Below, piece by piece: positions 30,603 through 38,910 of a DNA stretch of 42,541 nt. The notes below the pieces were generated by a model. The model was not told where the DNA came from and searched no databases. It was given only the letters and a program-made list of their open reading frames with translations. Numbering within the stretch: the first letter of the stretch is position 1; each line of letters opens with the position of its first letter. This DNA comes from Solobacterium sp. (GTDB lineage: Bacteria > Bacillota_I > Bacilli_A > Erysipelotrichales > Erysipelotrichaceae), in the NCBI GenBank assembly GCA_017433125.1, contig JAFRHT010000032.1:1-42541 (forward strand), in the 5' to 3' direction. The position numbers were made by a program, and so were the translations under genes.

Positions 30603-31940
30603 ATGGAGAACGACGAAAAAAACACTGCCCAGAGTACTGAACTGAGACGAGTTCTGGGACTCGGCGACCTTATGGGTATCGGTGTCGGACAGATCATCGG
30701 ATCCGGCATCATGGCTCTTACCGGAATTACGATTGCAATAACCGGGGCGGGAACACCGCTTGCGTTCATAGTGGCGGCAATCCTTGTTATCTGTCCGAAT
30801 CTTGTGCTGGCCGTGCTTGGCAGCGCCGTGCCGGCAACAGGCGGCATGTACACGTATGTAAGAGACTATATCGGACCGAAGACAGGGTTTTTCTACCTTG
30901 CCCTTCTTGTCGCGGGACAGCTTGTGCTTGCCATGTTCGGCATAACCTTCGCGGATTATGCGTGCGGGCTTGTCCCGGGTCTGCCCAAGACACTTGTCGC
31001 GTTTGGGATTCTGACCCTATGCTTCATCATGAACCTGCTGGGTGTGGATATGGCAGCCAAGCTTCAGAATGTGCTGGTTATCATCCTGGCGGCCGCGATG
31101 GGACTGTTTGTTGTATTCGGCCTGCCAAAGGTTGACTGGTCTGTCTTCTCGGGCGGAATCCAGACAATGATGCCCAATGGATTTGTCGCGTTCATGACCG
31201 GCGCGTCACTCCTGACCTTTGCGACCGGCGGGGCCGAGTTCCTCAGTGAACTGGGCGGTGAAATGAAAAATCCGGGCCGTGACCTGCCGCGGGCAATGAT
31301 TTACAGCACGGTTGCCGTAGCGGTTCTGTATGCATTTATCGGTGTCGTTGCCGTAGGTGTTCTGCCGATTGACGTGGTCGCCGGTGAAACCCTGATCCCG
31401 GTTGCGCAGGCCATCTTCCCCAAGCCGCTTTATTACTTCTTCATTGTCGGCGGCGGCATGTTTGCGGTGGCTTCGACGCTGAACGCGACATTCACATGGT
31501 GCACAAAGGGACTTCTCGTTGCCTGCGAAGAGGGCTGGCTGCCCAAACAGGCCGGGGCAATCAGCAAGCGCGGAACACCGTGGGTCCTCCTGATCATCTT
31601 CTATATCATCGGTGCCATCCCGATCCTCACCGGCCTGGACATCAGCACGGTTGCCCGGCTTGGCAACGGTGTTTCACTGATCTATGTACTGTTCCCGATC
31701 GCCACAGGCTACCTGATCTACAAAAAGAATCCGGAAGCGATGGCCAGGTCTACCTTCAAAGTCGGACCGGCAGCTCTGTATGTTCTGACAACAATCGCCC
31801 TGATCGGGTATATTATCGCCGCCATTCTCAACTTCAGTGATATTGCCGGCGCATGGCAGATGATGCTGGGCTACAGCGTACTGGTGATCATCTATACATT
31901 CCTGCGCGAAAAACACGTAAAAAAGACATCCGTCCAGTAA
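30603..31940 (+). CDS. APC-family amino-acid permease
   Basis: A 445-residue membrane transporter of the amino acid-polyamine-organocation superfamily, with twelve hydrophobic segments. The N-terminal substrate motif GVGQIIGSGIMALTG, the SELGGEMKNPGRDLPRAM segment after helix six and the GGGMFAVASTLNATFTWCTKG helix-eight region are diagnostic. It imports or exchanges amino acids; the precise substrate is not inferable. GGGAGG precedes the ATG. It ends at a terminator that also holds the GntR promoter. The neighbouring symporter and M20-family gene suggest an amino-acid or peptide uptake locus. Confidence 0.93.
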   Translation: MENDEKNTAQSTELRRVLGLGDLMGIGVGQIIGSGIMALTGITIAITGAGTPLAFIVAAILVICPNLVLAVLGSAVPATGGMYTYVRDYIGPKTGFFYLALLVAGQLVLAMFGITFADYACGLVPGLPKTLVAFGILTLCFIMNLLGVDMAAKLQNVLVIILAAAMGLFVVFGLPKVDWSVFSGGIQTMMPNGFVAFMTGASLLTFATGGAEFLSELGGEMKNPGRDLPRAMIYSTVAVAVLYAFIGVVAVGVLPIDVVAGETLIPVAQAIFPKPLYYFFIVGGGMFAVASTLNATFTWCTKGLLVACEEGWLPKQAGAISKRGTPWVLLIIFYIIGAIPILTGLDISTVARLGNGVSLIYVLFPIATGYLIYKKNPEAMARSTFKVGPAALYVLTTIALIGYIIAAILNFSDIAGAWQMMLGYSVLVIIYTFLREKHVKKTSVQ

Positions 31941-31985
31941 AATAACCGGAACAGAAATGGTTCCCGCCTCCTGATCGGAACTGAG

Positions 31986-32038
31986 CTCGCCTCTGCAAGT
32001 TATTATGTAATATAATAAGTTCAGCGGCGAGTTTTTTT
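31986..32038 (+). terminator. terminator after permease containing the gntR promoter box
   Basis: CTCGCC-CTG-AAGTTATTAT and ATAATAAGTT-CAG-GGCGAG form a long, nearly continuous hairpin with a five-base loop, followed by seven T. The loop side contains a TATAAT (32011-32016), well placed as the -10 of gntR, whose GGAGG follows at 32042. Confidence 0.75.
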
Positions 32039-32052
32039 ACCGGAGGAAAACA

Positions 32053-32778
32053 ATGATTGAGAAAATTAACGGAGTCACAATACTGTATGAACAGGTAGCC
32101 AGAATGATTCTCAACAGCATCGCTGACGGGATTTACACAAAAGGGGACATTCTGCCGAGTGAGAAAGATCTGATCGAAATGACCGGCGTCAGCCGGATTA
32201 CCGTGCGGGAAGCGCTGAAAAAGCTTGCTGAAATGGGCGTTATCGAAACCCGGAAAGGCAAAGGCAGTTTTGTGCTGGTAGACCCGGCTGACCTCAGGCG
32301 GGACAGCGAGGCCGCAGACATCCGGCGGAATGCGGAGATTGACTTTATCAACTCGACAAAGGCCCGGCTCCTGCTTGAACCGGCGATCGCAAAAGAAGCA
32401 GCGAGAAACGCTACTCCTGAGGATATTGCCGCCTTGGAGATGACCCTTCCAAAGCGGATGAAATCCGGCAGATTCGAAGAAATCTTTGATTCCTTTCATG
32501 TTGCCATAGCTAAGGCGGCGCATAATCCCTATATGCTGTCATTTGTCGAACAGCTGATCAACGCGGAAATGAAAATGAATCTTGCGGCCGAAAAGGTAAT
32601 GGCCTATAAGCTTCCGGAAAACCAGAATGCGATTGCGCAGGAACTGAATAAACAGCACAGAAAGATTTTTGAGGCCATCCGGGACGGCAACGAAGAATTC
32701 GCGTATTTCTATATGAAGGAGCACATTTCCTATCTCGAAGCAGTTTATAAGGAGTTTAATACCTGGTTTCTGACATAG
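32053..32778 (+). CDS. GntR-family regulator, FadR/FCD type
   Basis: A 241-residue transcription factor. The winged helix occupies about 8-78 (ILYEQVARMILNSI, then LPSEKDLIEMTGVSRITVREAL, then ETRKGKGSFVL). The C-terminal part is an all-helical FCD ligand domain with FHVAIAKAAHNPYML and QHRKIFEAIRDGNEEFA, carrying histidines that usually bind a metal. Such proteins repress transport and catabolic genes until a carboxylate or amino-acid ligand binds. GGAGG precedes the ATG. Inverted repeats before the permease, M20-family gene and symporter are candidate operators. Confidence 0.93.
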   Translation: MIEKINGVTILYEQVARMILNSIADGIYTKGDILPSEKDLIEMTGVSRITVREALKKLAEMGVIETRKGKGSFVLVDPADLRRDSEAADIRRNAEIDFINSTKARLLLEPAIAKEAARNATPEDIAALEMTLPKRMKSGRFEEIFDSFHVAIAKAAHNPYMLSFVEQLINAEMKMNLAAEKVMAYKLPENQNAIAQELNKQHRKIFEAIRDGNEEFAYFYMKEHISYLEAVYKEFNTWFLT

Positions 32779-32879
32779 GGGGCACGCTGACCGGCATTGC
32801 CGCATCCTGCCGGCAGGCAGAAGAATATTATGAACATGCAGAAGATTGAAAATGGCAGTCGATAAAGGAATGGTAAATT

Positions 32880-33329
32880 ATGAATATCAGGCTGGTCCCG
32901 TATGAAACAGCATATAAACAGGGTGTCTTTGACTTTACGGCACGATGTTTTGCGGAGCTCGGCAAGACATTTGAACCTGCCGGAAGATATGCGTATTACA
33001 ATGACATCAACGCGTCATTTGAGGCGTTCTGGTGCCTGCTCGCCGATGACGCGGTTGCCGGAACAGTCGGCCTGAAACATATAGACAGCGAAACTGCCGA
33101 ACTCAAGGCCATGTACCTGGCGCATGAACTGCGGGGCCGGGGTCTGGGCAGGCAGATGATGAACACAGTAATAGAGTACGCCGGAAAGCGCGGATACAAG
33201 AATATCGTGCTCGATTCCATCTCCTCCTATCAGAGCGCATTAAGGCTGTACGGGAAAACGGGCTTTGTCCCCATTGACAGGTATAATGACAACAGTTATG
33301 CAGATGTCTTCATGAAACTGGAACTGTGA
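32880..33329 (+). CDS. GNAT family N-acetyltransferase
   Basis: A 149-residue acetyltransferase with LKAMYLAHELRGRGLGRQMMNTVIEYA as the acetyl-CoA-binding motif and SALRLYGKTGFVPI as the closing strand. The N-terminal half reads FWCLLADDAVAGTVGLKHID. It begins about 100 bases after gntR. A weak ribosome-like GGAA precedes the ATG, so initiation may be inefficient. The substrate is unknown. Confidence 0.9.
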   Translation: MNIRLVPYETAYKQGVFDFTARCFAELGKTFEPAGRYAYYNDINASFEAFWCLLADDAVAGTVGLKHIDSETAELKAMYLAHELRGRGLGRQMMNTVIEYAGKRGYKNIVLDSISSYQSALRLYGKTGFVPIDRYNDNSYADVFMKLEL

Positions 33330-33463
33330 TGAAGGCACCCTCGGGAGATCTTCTGTGGCAGCACAGATTCAACTCCCGGTTGACAAACTGCAAGCCGCGG
33401 CTGGTGGAATCCGGCCGCTTTTTCATATACCGTTATGGCATCAGAGGAAAGGGCATACCGGAT

Positions 33464-34519
33464 ATGAACAGCAGAAGCAGAAAAGTATTGATAACAATCA
33501 GTAAACTGTTTCTTGCCATTATCCTGACAGCAGCTGCGTCTCTTGCCGGATTCCGCAGTTACCACCAGGCCAGGCTGCGGGCTGAACGGGCAGCTATCCG
33601 CCATATTGCCGGACAGTACGTGGAAGTCGGCGGGCAGCGCATGAATGTGTATACAGCAGGCAGCGGTGTGCGGACACTGGTTTTCCTGGCAGGTTACGGC
33701 ACGCCGTCACCTGTCTTTGATTTCAAACCGCTTTACAGCCGGCTGACGGATCACTGCCGGATTGCCGTGATTGAGAAGTTCGGGTATGGTTACAGTGATG
33801 AATACGCCGGTGAGCGGGCGGTCGACATCGTTGTGGATGAGGCCAGGGAGGCCCTTTCCAGACTTGATATCACCGGCCCGTTCATACTTGCGGCACACTC
33901 CGCCGGCGGGATTGAGGCCCTCTGGTGGGCGGAACACTACCCTGATGAGGTGGAAGGAATCATCGGGCTTGACAGCAGTATTCCGGCCCAGTACACGGCA
34001 TACCGGGTTCCTCAGGATCCGGACGCGTGGGAGGCGCAGGACATGGATGAAGCGGTCTCTGCCATGGCTGTGTATGATTTTTTCATGTATGACATAGGTC
34101 TGATCCGGCTGCTGATGAATCCGGATAAAATGCTGCCGGCGTTATCATCCAATGTTCTGACGGAAACCGAAAAGGAACAGTACCGGGCTATTGCATACGA
34201 TATGTACTGCCGGGGTTCCGGCGCTGCTTTCCAGCGGGAAACCATCATGACCAGCCGCCAGCTGGCTGATCTGCGGGAATACTGCAGCAGTCCTGTCCCG
34301 GATGTGCCCACCCTGTTCTTTGTGTCCGATGGCCGGGTTATGGAACGGGTCATGGAACCGGCTGACTGGATCCGGATTCATACGGAATACATCTCCGGCC
34401 TGACAAATGGATCCATTGTATATCTGGACTGCGGCCACTTTGTCCATGCGGAAAGGCCTGCTGAAACCGCGTCCGGAATCATATCATTTATAGAATCACT
34501 TGATCTGCAGGGAGGCTGA
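33464..34519 (+). CDS. membrane-anchored alpha/beta hydrolase
   Basis: A 351-residue protein. The start is taken at 33464 with AGGAAAGGG upstream, because a longer frame to 33326 would have an unusual leader. Residues about 7-29 (ITISKLFLAIILTAAASLAGF) form one membrane anchor, so the enzyme is probably outside the cell. The alpha/beta fold shows VFLAGYGTPS (oxyanion region), AAHSAGGIEALWWAEHYP (nucleophile Ser in HSAGG), FFVSDGR (acid) and DCGHFVHAERP (His). It is an esterase or lipase-type enzyme of unknown substrate. The stop is one base from the next gene. Confidence 0.88.
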   Translation: MNSRSRKVLITISKLFLAIILTAAASLAGFRSYHQARLRAERAAIRHIAGQYVEVGGQRMNVYTAGSGVRTLVFLAGYGTPSPVFDFKPLYSRLTDHCRIAVIEKFGYGYSDEYAGERAVDIVVDEAREALSRLDITGPFILAAHSAGGIEALWWAEHYPDEVEGIIGLDSSIPAQYTAYRVPQDPDAWEAQDMDEAVSAMAVYDFFMYDIGLIRLLMNPDKMLPALSSNVLTETEKEQYRAIAYDMYCRGSGAAFQRETIMTSRQLADLREYCSSPVPDVPTLFFVSDGRVMERVMEPADWIRIHTEYISGLTNGSIVYLDCGHFVHAERPAETASGIISFIESLDLQGG

Positions 34520-34520
34520 A

Positions 34521-35291
34521 ATGATTTTAGGGGAAAAGATAACGGAACTGCGCAAAAGAAGCGGTCTGTCACAGGAACAGCTCGGCGACCGGCTCGGGGT
34601 CAGCCGACAGGCTGTTTCAAAGTGGGAAATGTCCCAGGCCATGCCGGACATTGACCGGATCCTGGCAATGTCTGAATACTTTGAAGTCCCGGCGGATTTT
34701 CTGCTGAAGGATGCGTATGATCTCTCTGACCTGGCCGGGAGCATGGATCTGTCTGCTGCCCCGGCAGAAAGCACGAAACGCATAGCCCTCGGGGAAGTGC
34801 AGGACTATTTCCGGGATCAGCGGAAGTGCGCGGAAAAGGTCGTCATGGGGATTGTCCTTTTCTTCATCTCCCCGGCCGCCGGCATATTCCTGACCATTAC
34901 GGATGATTTCCGGCGCGGCATGCTGGGGGTGATTATCCAGGTGATAATCCTGACAGCCGCAGCTGTGACGGTTATTCCGTCTGTCTGGCAGATGTCCCGG
35001 TACAGGTATTTCCGCCAGCCCGGCCGGGAACTTGAGTATGGGGTGAAAAGTGTTGCGGAAGAGAACAGGAAGAACTTTGAGCACACCCATCTTCTCGGCA
35101 TCCTGACCGGTGCAGTCCTGCTTATTGGTTCAGTACTGCCGCTGATGATCTGCGCGGTTATCACGGACAGCACGGCTGCCATGGCGGCCGGCGGCGTGGG
35201 GATGCTGCTGATGCTGGCTGCGGGGACATCTTCCATCGTCTATGTGTCCATGATCAGCCGGGGATATCAGCAGATTATACGGATGCATTAA
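34521..35291 (+). CDS. XRE-family regulator with membrane helices
   Basis: A 256-residue protein. Residues 1-58 are a Cro/C1-type helix-turn-helix (LRKRSGLSQEQLGDRLGVS, then RQAVSKWEMSQAMPDIDRI). The rest carries four hydrophobic segments (FFISPAAGIFLTI, MLGVIIQVIILTAAAVTV, LLGILTGAVLLIGSVLPL, VGMLLMLAAGTSSIVYV), so the DNA-binding head would be tethered to the membrane. GGGAGG lies before the ATG. It is adjacent to the alpha/beta hydrolase gene (1-base gap), suggesting it regulates that gene or senses envelope state. Confidence 0.9.
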   Translation: MILGEKITELRKRSGLSQEQLGDRLGVSRQAVSKWEMSQAMPDIDRILAMSEYFEVPADFLLKDAYDLSDLAGSMDLSAAPAESTKRIALGEVQDYFRDQRKCAEKVVMGIVLFFISPAAGIFLTITDDFRRGMLGVIIQVIILTAAAVTVIPSVWQMSRYRYFRQPGRELEYGVKSVAEENRKNFEHTHLLGILTGAVLLIGSVLPLMICAVITDSTAAMAAGGVGMLLMLAAGTSSIVYVSMISRGYQQIIRMH

Positions 35292-35298
35292 TATAACT

Positions 35299-35311
35299 CT
35301 ACGTTCCGTAG
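35299..35311 (+). promoter_or_regulatory. small palindrome before XRE-desulfoferrodoxin gene
   Basis: CTACG-TTC-CGTAG, five-base perfect arms, 55 bases before the ATG. It may be an autoregulatory operator of the downstream XRE protein. Confidence 0.35.
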
Positions 35312-35366
35312 GTAGTGTAATCATGCCGGCCGGTTTACAATTGCGGCACAGGAGGTAAACAGGACG

Positions 35367-36038
35367 ATGAATCAGTATGTCACCGGGGCAGTGATCCGGG
35401 AACTGCGGGAAAAGAACCATCTGACCCAGCTGCAGCTGGCGGAAAAACTGGGAATCAGCGACAAGACTGTATCGAAGTGGGAAACCGGCAGGGGCTATCC
35501 GGATATTACCCTGCTGGAAGCCATAGCCGGGGCCTTTCATATTTCAGTCACGGAACTGATCTCCGGCAATACCGTGCAGAATGCCAATGTGTCCGCAAAT
35601 ATGATGCGCTCAAAGTTCTATATCTGCCCGGTCTGCGGGAATGTGATCCACAGCATGGGCGAGGCGGTTATAACCTGCCACGGCATACAGTTAAGCCCGC
35701 TGGAGGCAGAACCGACTGATGAACAGCATATGATATTTATCGAGCGTGTCGAGGATGAATACTGGGTCAGAATTGCCCATGAGATGACCAGGAATCATTA
35801 CATCACGTTTATGGCAGCGCTGTCGCCGGACGGCCTGCAGATGACAAAGCTGTATCCGGAAGGGGAAGCGCAGGCCTGGTTCAAAATGCGGGGTGTGAAG
35901 CAGATCCTGTTCTGCTGCAATCACGACGGGCTGTTTGCGCTCGATGTTGTGAAAGGCATCGATGACCGGGAACGCTGCTACGACGATACGCAGGAGAGAA
36001 TGGAACTGGAACAGGCCGCGAAGAAGCTGCTCGGGTAA
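35367..36038 (+). CDS. XRE DNA-binding protein fused to desulfoferrodoxin-like domain
   Basis: A 223-residue protein. Residues 8-62 are a helix-turn-helix (LREKNHLTQLQLAEKLGIS, DKTVSKWETGRGYPDITLL). Residues about 84-195 resemble superoxide reductase/desulfoferrodoxin: FYICPVCGNVI, EQH (His121), HEMTRNHYITF (His138, His144) and FCCNHDGLF (Cys183, His186), which reproduce the order of the four histidines and one cysteine of the iron site. CPVC (87/90) could bind another metal. A redox-sensing or superoxide-scavenging regulator is the natural reading, by family analogy. GGAGG is upstream. Confidence 0.85.
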   Translation: MNQYVTGAVIRELREKNHLTQLQLAEKLGISDKTVSKWETGRGYPDITLLEAIAGAFHISVTELISGNTVQNANVSANMMRSKFYICPVCGNVIHSMGEAVITCHGIQLSPLEAEPTDEQHMIFIERVEDEYWVRIAHEMTRNHYITFMAALSPDGLQMTKLYPEGEAQAWFKMRGVKQILFCCNHDGLFALDVVKGIDDRERCYDDTQERMELEQAAKKLLG

Positions 36039-36089
36039 TGCCGGCCGGCTGCCCTGAATGGGCATCAGACTGCATTGAGGCACAGGCTG

Positions 36090-36122
36090 ACAGGATCAAA
36101 AAGATCCTGTTTTCTGTATAAT
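36090..36122 (+). terminator. terminator with adjoining TATAAT
   Basis: ACAGGATC-AAAAA-GATCCTGT followed by TTT closes the XRE-desulfoferrodoxin gene. A TATAAT (36117-36122) immediately after it could start the cyclase operon; no clear -35 is seen. Confidence 0.7.
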
Positions 36123-36180
36123 TGGATCAGAGCGGTATATGCGTATATGAAGGATCCGATAGACTGCGGAGGCGGGGAAC

Positions 36181-36744
36181 ATGCTGATTGACGTTACTTT
36201 ATTAATCACAGCGCAGATGGCTGCTGCTGCGCAGGAAAATGAAAAGAAAGTCCTGGCCGGGCATCTCGGCACGCATTTTGACATCATGGACAAGAAGTTT
36301 CCGCTGGAATATACAGAACGGGAAGCGGTTGTCTTTGATGTCTCCCATGTGCGCGGCAGGGATATTGATATCGCGGATATAGACATGGATGCTGTCGGGC
36401 CGGATATGTTCGTTGCCTTTTATACCGGTTTCATTGACCGCGAGAACTATGGCAGCCGGCCGTATTTTGCCGGGCACCCGCAGCTGTCCCATGAACTGAT
36501 TGATGCCCTGCTGGACAGGAAAATCTCCATCATCGGCGTGGATTGTGCCGGTATACGCCGCGGCCGGGAACACACACCGGCGGATCAGTACTGCGCAGAC
36601 CGGGGCGTGTTTGTTGTTGAGAATCTCTGTAACCTGCGGGCGGTGCCCGGGCACTGCATCATGCACACATATCCGATGAACTATGCCGGCGTGTCCGGAC
36701 TGCCGTGCCGCGTGGTGGCCGAAACCGGCGAAGGAGAAGTATGA
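36181..36744 (+). CDS. cyclase-family (KynB-like) metal hydrolase
   Basis: A 187-residue protein of the Cyclase family (PF04199), which includes arylformamidases. The metal-binding motif GHLGTHFDIMDKKFP (HxGTHxD) is complete near residues 27-41, and IGVDCAGIRRG plus PGHCIMHTYPMN follow in the usual order. It hydrolyses or cyclises a small amide or carboxylate; which one is unknown. No other tryptophan-catabolism gene is near. It lies 7 bases from the metallo-beta-lactamase-fold gene, so the two are probably co-transcribed. Confidence 0.85.
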   Translation: MLIDVTLLITAQMAAAAQENEKKVLAGHLGTHFDIMDKKFPLEYTEREAVVFDVSHVRGRDIDIADIDMDAVGPDMFVAFYTGFIDRENYGSRPYFAGHPQLSHELIDALLDRKISIIGVDCAGIRRGREHTPADQYCADRGVFVVENLCNLRAVPGHCIMHTYPMNYAGVSGLPCRVVAETGEGEV

Positions 36745-36751
36745 TTGACTT

Positions 36752-37450
36752 ATGAGAATTGATTATCTGGGACACAGCGGGTTCTTTGTCGAGATGGATG
36801 ACATCGCGCTGCTGTTTGACTATTACCGCGGTGATCTGTCATTTCTGCACCGGATCCCGCCGGAGAAGCCGCTGTATGTTTTTGCAAGCCATGTGCATGC
36901 CGATCATTTCAATCCGGAGATCTTCTCTCTGGCAAAGAGTCATGTGCAGACGAAATACATCCTGGCGTTTGATATCAAAGGACATCCGTCAGTGCCGAAG
37001 GACGCGGATGTCCGGTACATGGACGCTGATGAAATGTACCGGGTGGAGGGCCTCGGCACGGTACAGACTCTGCTGTCAACCGATGAGGGTGTTGCATACC
37101 TCGTTGTGACAGCCGGCGGCACCCTGTACCACGCCGGTGACCTGCACTGGTGGGACTGGCCCGGCGAGGACCCGGAGTGGCTGGCAGAGCAGGAAACCGT
37201 ATTCCGGCGGGAAATACAGAAGCTTGCCGGCGTGCCGGTTGACGTGGCGTTCGCGGTGCTGGATGACCGTCTTGAGGACAATTATGCCGAGGGCATGGAA
37301 TTGTTCCTGTCAGTCTGTCATCCCCGGTATGTACTGCCGATGCATTTCTGGGAAGACCGGAGTGTTGTGGAACGGTTCCGCACTTCATATATGCAGGAAA
37401 GTGATTCTATCCTGCTGGACACAGCAGACGAAACCCATTGGGAACTGTAA
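36752..37450 (+). CDS. metallo-beta-lactamase-fold hydrolase
   Basis: A 232-residue protein with the MBL fold. SHVHADHFNPEIF holds the zinc histidine motif (HxHxDH), preceded by LGHSGFFVEMDDIALLFDYY; further metal ligands are probably LYHAGDLH (Asp in GD) and VLPMHFW (histidine). It resembles the UlaG-type or L-ascorbate-lactonase-like subclass rather than true beta-lactamase. Substrate unknown. The upstream cyclase and downstream glyoxalase-fold gene suggest a small catabolic or detoxifying module. Confidence 0.88.
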   Translation: MRIDYLGHSGFFVEMDDIALLFDYYRGDLSFLHRIPPEKPLYVFASHVHADHFNPEIFSLAKSHVQTKYILAFDIKGHPSVPKDADVRYMDADEMYRVEGLGTVQTLLSTDEGVAYLVVTAGGTLYHAGDLHWWDWPGEDPEWLAEQETVFRREIQKLAGVPVDVAFAVLDDRLEDNYAEGMELFLSVCHPRYVLPMHFWEDRSVVERFRTSYMQESDSILLDTADETHWEL

Positions 37451-37465
37451 CAGGGAGGATAAGTT

Positions 37466-37834
37466 ATGAAGTTCAAGATGATCCATGAAAACTACAATGT
37501 CGCTGATCTGGACCGCTCACTGGCATTTTACGAAAAAGCGCTGGGCCTGAAGGAACTGCGCCGCAAGACCGCACAGGATGGCTCGTTCATCATCGTGTAT
37601 ATCGGCAATGAAACCACCGATTTTGAACTGGAACTGACCTGGCTGAAAGACCATCCGCAGCCTTATGACATCGGGGAAGAGGAATTTCACCTGGCATTCC
37701 TCACGGATGATTTCGAAGCCGCCCATAAACTGCACGAAGAGATGGGATGCATCTGCTTTGAAAATCACGCCATGGGGATCTACTTTATCCAGGACCCGGA
37801 CGGCTACTGGCTGGAGATCATCCCGCCGAGATAA
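37466..37834 (+). CDS. glyoxalase/lactoylglutathione-lyase-fold protein
   Basis: A 122-residue vicinal-oxygen-chelate protein. The halves read MIHENYNVADLDRSLAFYEKALGL and EFHLAFLTDDFEAAHKLHEEM. Metal ligand candidates are His7 (MIHEN), Glu (in DFELEL), His (in EFHLAF) and Glu (in YWLEIIPP), the usual four-ligand set of glyoxalase I. It could detoxify methylglyoxal, in line with a metallo-beta-lactamase-fold neighbour. AGGGAGG precedes the ATG. Confidence 0.85.
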   Translation: MKFKMIHENYNVADLDRSLAFYEKALGLKELRRKTAQDGSFIIVYIGNETTDFELELTWLKDHPQPYDIGEEEFHLAFLTDDFEAAHKLHEEMGCICFENHAMGIYFIQDPDGYWLEIIPPR

Positions 37835-37870
37835 CACCCTGCAGGTACACCGGCAGAAAGGAAACAGATC

Positions 37871-38491
37871 ATGGGATTATTATCGATACTGAAAACACTG
37901 AGTGATGATGTAAATGACGCGGCTGACAGCCTCGGCAGAAGCACTGTGGTCGATTACGGCGAACCGGCATACACGCTGTATACGGCACTGCGGCTTGGCG
38001 ACATGCACAGGCGGATCGATGTCACGGATGAACAGGAAAATGTGAAATACTATACAAAATCCAGCATCATCGCAATCAAGGGGAAAACGGATATTATGGA
38101 CGCGGCCGGCAATCTGGTTGCCAACCTTGAAAAGAGGCCGGTGAGCCTGCACGAAATCCATTATGTCACCATGGCGGACGGCACAAAGTTCACGCTGTCC
38201 AACGAACTCTTCCATGTGGCGGAGGATATCACGAATATTGCGGAACTGGGCTGGCAGGTCCGCGGCAACCTCCTCGGGCTGAGTTTCAACCTGGTGGACG
38301 GCAATGAAGAGCCGCTGGCAACGGTCGGGAAGAAGGCTGTATCACTGCATGATAAGTACTACATTGATATTTATCAGCCGGAGTATGAGGATATGATCGT
38401 GGCAGTTGTGATTCAGCTGGAAAAAATGCTTGAAGCCCGGCGGGAAAATGAGAGTTCCTCAACCATTTCCTTCGGCTCCAAAAACGGATAA
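37871..38491 (+). CDS. LURP-one/tubby-like fold protein
   Basis: A 206-residue cytoplasmic protein. The repeated beta-strand pattern, including MHRRIDVTDEQENVKYYTKS, DIMDAAGNLVANLEKRPVSLHEIHYV and GNLLGLSFNLVDGNEEPLATVGKK, resembles the LURP-one-related/tubby-like family. The last 25 residues (ENESSSTISFGSKNG) are low-complexity. Function in bacteria is unknown. It follows the glyoxalase-fold gene by 36 bases. Confidence 0.75.
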   Translation: MGLLSILKTLSDDVNDAADSLGRSTVVDYGEPAYTLYTALRLGDMHRRIDVTDEQENVKYYTKSSIIAIKGKTDIMDAAGNLVANLEKRPVSLHEIHYVTMADGTKFTLSNELFHVAEDITNIAELGWQVRGNLLGLSFNLVDGNEEPLATVGKKAVSLHDKYYIDIYQPEYEDMIVAVVIQLEKMLEARRENESSSTISFGSKNG

Positions 38492-38499
38492 ACAGATAT

Positions 38500-38871
38500 A
38501 TGAACCGCGGCGAAAAGAAATTACTGCTGGTCTATCTGACCGTCATGCTGGTTTTCATCATCCTGAGCCGGCTGTACTGGATCTACGGGGATGATCCGAT
38601 CGGCCTTATCCTGGTTTTCTTCTTCCTGGCCCCGGGCGTCAGTTTCCTGTTCGCCCTGGCCCTGGGAAACAGCCGGAAGTACTGGCTGTTCCCGGTGCTT
38701 GCCGGCTGTGCCAACGTGCTGAACTACATGTGCAATTCCATGATGACGTTCAAGCTTGCGCCGGACAGCGGTACGTTATGGGTGTTCGGGCTGGCTTTCG
38801 CGGGCGCCTGCGCCGGCATCCTCCTCGGCAGAATCGCAAACCTCCTGGACCGCGGCAGCCGGAAGGGATAA
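38500..38871 (+). CDS. small multi-pass membrane protein
   Basis: A 123-residue protein with four hydrophobic segments: LLLVYLTVMLVFIILSRLYW, LILVFFFLAPGVSFLFALAL, WLFPVLAGCANVLNYMC and VFGLAFAGACAGILLGRIANLL. Charged ends (MNRGEKK, DRGSRKG) face the cytoplasm. No family was recognised. It starts eight bases after the LURP-one-like gene. Confidence 0.7.
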   Translation: MNRGEKKLLLVYLTVMLVFIILSRLYWIYGDDPIGLILVFFFLAPGVSFLFALALGNSRKYWLFPVLAGCANVLNYMCNSMMTFKLAPDSGTLWVFGLAFAGACAGILLGRIANLLDRGSRKG

Positions 38872-38876
38872 GAAAC

Positions 38877-38907
38877 AAAAAATCCTGTCTTGTCACAGGA
38901 TTTTTTC
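38877..38907. terminator. bidirectional terminator between convergent genes
   Basis: AAAATCCTGT / ACAGGATTTT arms around a six-base loop with T-runs on both strands. It ends the membrane-protein gene on plus and the PfkB gene on minus. Confidence 0.9.
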
Positions 38908-38910
38908 ATT

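Noticed and set aside
33326-33463. Extended start of the alpha/beta hydrolase at 33326
   Set aside because: The added residues precede the membrane anchor without homology; the ATG at 33464 has AGGAAAGGG upstream.
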